Shown one piece after another: positions 34,128-36,919 of a stretch of DNA of 36,919 nt. The stretch's first letter is position 1. Each line of letters opens with the position of its first letter. The stretch spans positions 1 through 36,919 of the forward strand of contig JAMJVX010000019.1 of the NCBI GenBank assembly GCA_023558315.1, written 5' to 3'. Made by a program: the position numbers and the translations under genes. The DNA is from Flavobacteriaceae bacterium (GTDB lineage: Bacteria; Bacteroidota; Bacteroidia; Flavobacteriales; Flavobacteriaceae). The notes under the pieces are model-generated. The model ran no database searches, was not told the DNA's origin, and worked only from the letters and a program-made list of their open reading frames with translations.

Positions 34128-35276
34128 TTATAATTGGATTAAGGCATTTTCTATGTCATTAGTCAAATCATCAATGTGTTCAATACCTAATGAAAATCTA
34201 AGAAGCTGAGAGCTAATCCCTTGCTCTGCCCTTTCAGAATCGGTCAATAAAACATGAGAAGTTAGATGCGGTTGTAAAATAGAACTTTCAACACCTGCTA
34301 AACTTAAAGAAACAGGGATTAATTTCAGCGCTTTTAAAAATAAATCAGCATTTACATTGTCTTTTAATGAAAAAGAGAGCATCCCACCAAAATTTTTCAT
34401 TTGCTTCTTTGCGATTTCATGCCCTTCATGTGACTCTAATCCGGGATAATACACTTTGTTTATGTTTGAATTTTTAGATAAAAACTGCGCCATTTTTAGG
34501 GCGTTTTCATTTTGTTTTGCTACTCTTAGGGATAACGTTTTAACACTGCGTTCTAATAGCCAAACAGTATAATCACTAAGATGTCCGCCTAAGTTTTTAG
34601 CCATTTCATGAATGCAATCTATATTTTGGGTAGTACTGATAACGGCTCCCGCTGAAATATCACTATGCCCCCCCAAATATTTAGTTCCACTATGTATGAC
34701 AACGTCAATCCCTAATTCAATAGGTTGTTGATTTATGGGACTCGCAAATGTGTTGTCTATAATAGTTGTAATTTTTTTTTCTTTCCCTAATTTTCCTATT
34801 TTTTCTAAGTCAATTATTTTAAGAAGCGGATTACTCGGACTTTCAACATAAATAATTTTAGTATCTGAACAAATAGCCTTTTTAATAGATTCAATATCAC
34901 TAGTTACTAAACTATATTTTATACCAAAGTTTTTAAATACTTTATTAATTAGGTTTGTAGTGCCTCCATATAAGTCTTTTTGGAAAACCACGTGATCTCC
35001 TTTTTTTAAAAAAGATAAAAGCGTTGTGCTAATAGCCGCCATACCCGAGCCAAAAACAAGGGCTTTTTCGCCCTTTTCTAAGGACGCTATTTTTTTTGAA
35101 AGCCCTTCTTGATTGGGTGTGTTGAAATAGCGAGGATAGCGATTCTCCGATTGAGAGTATTTGTATGAGGTGCCCATATATATGGGAGAAACTGTACTGC
35201 CAAAGGTTGTATCTTCTACATTCCCTTCATGAATACAAAGAGTTGAGGGTTTTTTTGAATTTATTTTTTTATCCAT
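34128..35276 (-). CDS. Cys/Met metabolism PLP-dependent enzyme (cystathionine gamma-synthase/lyase family)
   Basis: A 382-residue fold-type I PLP enzyme of transsulfuration. PLP is held by Lys199 (HSGTKYLGGHSD), with Tyr102 in DLYGGT, the GSGMAA loop (76-81) and Asp174 in TIIDNTFASP. Arg/Tyr of NRYPRYFNTPNQ (45-56) come from the neighbouring subunit. Gamma-synthase, beta-lyase and gamma-lyase cannot be told apart by eye; AGVESSILQPHLTSH near the C-terminus is the specificity loop region. It overlaps the peroxidase gene by 16 bases and is followed by bshB1 after 3, so a role in supplying cysteine for bacillithiol is an attractive inference. Confidence 0.9.
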   Translation of the reverse strand: MDKKINSKKPSTLCIHEGNVEDTTFGSTVSPIYMGTSYKYSQSENRYPRYFNTPNQEGLSKKIASLEKGEKALVFGSGMAAISTTLLSFLKKGDHVVFQKDLYGGTTNLINKVFKNFGIKYSLVTSDIESIKKAICSDTKIIYVESPSNPLLKIIDLEKIGKLGKEKKITTIIDNTFASPINQQPIELGIDVVIHSGTKYLGGHSDISAGAVISTTQNIDCIHEMAKNLGGHLSDYTVWLLERSVKTLSLRVAKQNENALKMAQFLSKNSNINKVYYPGLESHEGHEIAKKQMKNFGGMLSFSLKDNVNADLFLKALKLIPVSLSLAGVESSILQPHLTSHVLLTDSERAEQGISSQLLRFSLGIEHIDDLTNDIENALIQL

Positions 35277-35818
35277 TCTACTATTTCTTTGTCTAAGGGG
35301 GATACATTACTACTAAATTCTTTAATCAAATACCCTCTTTCGTCAATGAGGTATTTTTGAAAGTTCCATCTAACTTTAGTATCTAAAACATTGTTTTTAG
35401 ATTTTTCCGTCAAAAAGCGATAGATAGAGTGTTTATTCTTTCCAACAACAGTAATTTTAGACATCATAGGGAATGTAACGCCGTAATTTTTTTTGCAAAA
35501 TTGCGCAATTTCTTCATTTGTTCCGGGTTCTTGTTTCCCAAAATCATTGGAAGGAAAACCTACAATTATAAAATTTTTATCTTTAAATCGTTGATACAGT
35601 TTTTCTAATTCTTCATATTGTGGAGTATACCCGCATTTTGAAGCGGTATTAACAATCATTACTTTTTTGCCAAACAATTCGTTAAAATCAAAGTCGTCCC
35701 CATATATGTCCTCTACTGTATATTGATAAATGGTATAGTCTTTTTCATCTTCATTTTGACTAAATAGAGTCGTAGTAAAAAGGAGTAAAAAAAATAGAGA
35801 GAGAATAAATGTTTTCAT
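35261..35818 (-). CDS. Glutathione peroxidase-like thiol peroxidase, exported
   Basis: A 185-residue Cys-type GPx that reduces hydroperoxides. The catalytic tetrad is complete: Cys62 (NTASKCGYTPQY), Gln96 (FPSNDFGKQEPG), Trp151 and Asn152 (VRWNFQKYL). Cys108 in QFCKKNYGVTFP is the likely resolving residue, which suggests a thioredoxin-type reductant rather than glutathione. Unlike the usual cytoplasmic form, an N-terminal signal peptide (1-20, ending TTTLFSQ) predicts export to the periplasm, where DsbD-driven reductant could serve it. It heads the three-gene thiol operon and has a TATCTTTG box 16 bases upstream. Confidence 0.92.
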   Translation of the reverse strand: MKTFILSLFFLLLFTTTLFSQNEDEKDYTIYQYTVEDIYGDDFDFNELFGKKVMIVNTASKCGYTPQYEELEKLYQRFKDKNFIIVGFPSNDFGKQEPGTNEEIAQFCKKNYGVTFPMMSKITVVGKNKHSIYRFLTEKSKNNVLDTKVRWNFQKYLIDERGYLIKEFSSNVSPLDKEIVEWIKK

Positions 35819-35834
35819 GTGATTTAAATTTTGG

Positions 35835-35842
35835 CAAAGATA
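35835..35842 (-). promoter_or_regulatory. Putative -7 box for the peroxidase operon
   Basis: TATCTTTG on the minus strand matches TAnnTTTG, 16 bases before the ATG, in the 66-base gap after the LRR gene. No TTTG -33 element is seen at the usual distance. Confidence 0.5.
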
Positions 35843-35884
35843 GATAAAATTATTTTTATTTTACTTTTCACGAAAAACGAAGCA

Positions 35885-36919
35885 CTAAAAACAACTACCC
35901 GATAAGGTTTGACTGCCATCTTTTTGAACGTTATTAATCATCTGCCCACTCGCAATTTGAATACAGGTTAAAGAGGGATTCGTTTTTACATTTAAATAGG
36001 TTAAAGACGTATTTGTAGAGACATCCAAAGCGGTGAGGGAATTACTATTTACCCTTAAATAAGTCAAAGAGGTATTCGTTGAGACATCCAAAGTGGTGAG
36101 GGAATTAGTCCTTACATTTAAATAAGTCAAAGACGTATTTGTAGAGACATCCAAAGCGGTAAGGGAATTATTCCATACATATAAATCAGTCAAATTCGTA
36201 TTTGTAGATACATCTAAAGCGGAGAGGGAATTATTATGTACATATAAAACTTTCAAAGACGTATTTGTAGAAACATCCAAAGCGGAGATGGAATTATTAT
36301 TTACACTTATAGTAGTCAAATCTGTATTTGTAGAGACATCCAAAACGGTGAGAGAATTATTATATACATCTAAAAAAGTCAAAGAGGTATTCGTTGATAC
36401 ATCCACAGCGGTTAGGGAATTATATAGTAAATTCAAATAAGTCAAATCTGTATTTGTAGATACATCTATAGCAGTTAGGGAATTAGAACCTACATTTAAA
36501 TATATCAAAGACGTATTCGTAGAGACATCCACAGCGGTTAGGGAATTAATATATACATTTAAAAAAGACAATGAAGACATATTTCCAACCCCACTTATAG
36601 TCCTTATGTGTCTATTATTTGCGGATAGGTTTGTCACTCTTTCCAGTGCTTCTTGTCTGATGGCTGTTCCCGAGACGTCGCTATTGTTTACGGCGCTATT
36701 TGCAATAATCGCGTTTCTAAAATTAGTGTCTGGGATGTGGATATGAAGGGGCGTAACGTTTATATCTAACGTATAAGTTTGGGTACTATTATCTTGGGCA
36801 GTCACGACAATACTATCTCCAGTAACAGAAACGGCATCATTTACGTTTTTGTTAGTAGTAGCATTAGCAGATACCGATAGCGATTTTATACTCGCTTGGG
36901 TCGTTCCGGTTGGTAACTC
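35885..36919 (-). CDS. Leucine-rich-repeat surface protein, 5' end outside the window
   Basis: The frame is open through the window edge, leaving 344 residues. The GTG at 36805 is only an internal Val codon, because 38 further codons upstream continue without a stop. Visible from the N-terminal side: a beta-rich piece (SLSVSANATTNKN to QTYTLDINV) like bacterial Ig or cadherin-like modules; an IPDTNFRNAI cap typical of flavobacterial LRR proteins; then nine 21-residue repeats with consensus LTALDVSTNTSLTYLNVxxN. The C-terminus (SLTCIQIASGQMINNV to SGSCF) is short, with two Cys that may cap the repeats. No type IX C-terminal sorting domain is apparent. It is probably exported and adhesive or protein-binding. 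The base composition is less AT-rich than its neighbours. Confidence 0.85.
   Translation of the reverse strand, partial: ELPTGTTQASIKSLSVSANATTNKNVNDAVSVTGDSIVVTAQDNSTQTYTLDINVTPLHIHIPDTNFRNAIIANSAVNNSDVSGTAIRQEALERVTNLSANNRHIRTISGVGNMSSLSFLNVYINSLTAVDVSTNTSLIYLNVGSNSLTAIDVSTNTDLTYLNLLYNSLTAVDVSTNTSLTFLDVYNNSLTVLDVSTNTDLTTISVNNNSISALDVSTNTSLKVLYVHNNSLSALDVSTNTNLTDLYVWNNSLTALDVSTNTSLTYLNVRTNSLTTLDVSTNTSLTYLRVNSNSLTALDVSTNTSLTYLNVKTNPSLTCIQIASGQMINNVQKDGSQTLSGSCF
35975..36541 (-). repeat. Nine tandem 63-base units encoding LRRs
   Basis: Each in-frame unit encodes 21 residues with the invariant core DVSTNT. The DNA is also strongly conserved (blocks such as GACATCC and GGTGAGGGAATTA recur on the plus strand at 63-base steps). 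Similarity at the DNA level suggests recent duplication or ongoing recombination between units. Confidence 0.9.

Noticed and set aside
35975-36541. CRISPR-like array
   Set aside because: The repeats are contiguous 63-base units in frame with no spacers and encode LRRs.
36803-36805. GTG as start codon of the LRR protein
   Set aside because: The frame stays open for 38 more codons to the window edge and encodes beta-domain-like sequence, so the true start lies outside.

Overview
The window is a dense block of chromosome from a low-G+C bacterium of the Bacteroidota, almost certainly class Flavobacteriia. The evidence is: a complete gldK-gldL-gldM-gldN cluster (core of the type IX secretion system and gliding motor); a SusC-style TonB receptor with a carboxypeptidase-regulatory-like N-terminal domain; BshB1 of bacillithiol synthesis; an OstA-like protein of the Bacteroidota type; A-rich sequence rather than Shine-Dalgarno motifs before starts; and TAnnTTTG -7 boxes, the Bacteroidota sigma-70 signature, before almost every operon. 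About 31 genes occupy the window. The longest gap is 195 bases. No tRNA, rRNA, insertion sequence, phage gene or CRISPR array was seen.

Layout. 1-2713 (+): 3' part of pheT, then a family-2 glycosyltransferase. 2714-3763 (-): pdxA, whose stop codon abuts that of the glycosyltransferase. 3812-5093 (+): ribE and lspA. 5100-8852 (-): recO, a TonB-dependent receptor and a 5-formyl-THF cyclo-ligase, all overlapping. 9048-11823 (-): an OstA/LptA-like protein followed by a CapA-type metallophosphatase-like protein. 11918-13419 (+): ftsE and kdsA. 13424-27946 (-): a ten-gene co-directional run: topA, an arginase-fold protein, gldK, gldL, gldM, gldN, an FAD oxidoreductase, tilS, dsbD and a PgpH-type HD phosphodiesterase. 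28031-33362 (-): sppA, yhhQ, rluF, an M20 deacetylase and a membrane acyltransferase. 33405-35818 (-): a secreted glutathione peroxidase, a Cys/Met-metabolism PLP enzyme and bshB1. 35885-36919 (-): the 3' part of a leucine-rich-repeat surface-protein gene with nine near-identical 63-base units, running off the window edge.

How the genes fit together. The central theme is envelope building and secretion. LspA matures lipoproteins such as GldK. GldL/GldM is the proton-driven motor, with its key Glu and Arg visible, and GldK/GldN forms the periplasmic ring. DsbD feeds reductant to the periplasm from the same run. OstA-like, KdsA, CapA-like and FtsE belong to LPS and cell-wall work. A second theme is thiol metabolism (peroxidase, Cys/Met PLP enzyme, bacillithiol deacetylase) in one tight operon.

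The most unusual item is the arginase-fold protein coupled to topA upstream and gldK downstream. Three of the six positions that bind manganese in true arginases are replaced, so it looks like a pseudoenzyme with a non-catalytic role tied to the secretion locus. Other points of interest are the tandem-repeat LRR gene, an FAD oxidoreductase with MnmC-like motifs next to tilS, an internal promoter between gldK and gldL, and two abutting -7 boxes that form a palindrome between pdxA and ribE. Everything here rests on reading the sequence and recalled family knowledge; no database search was run.
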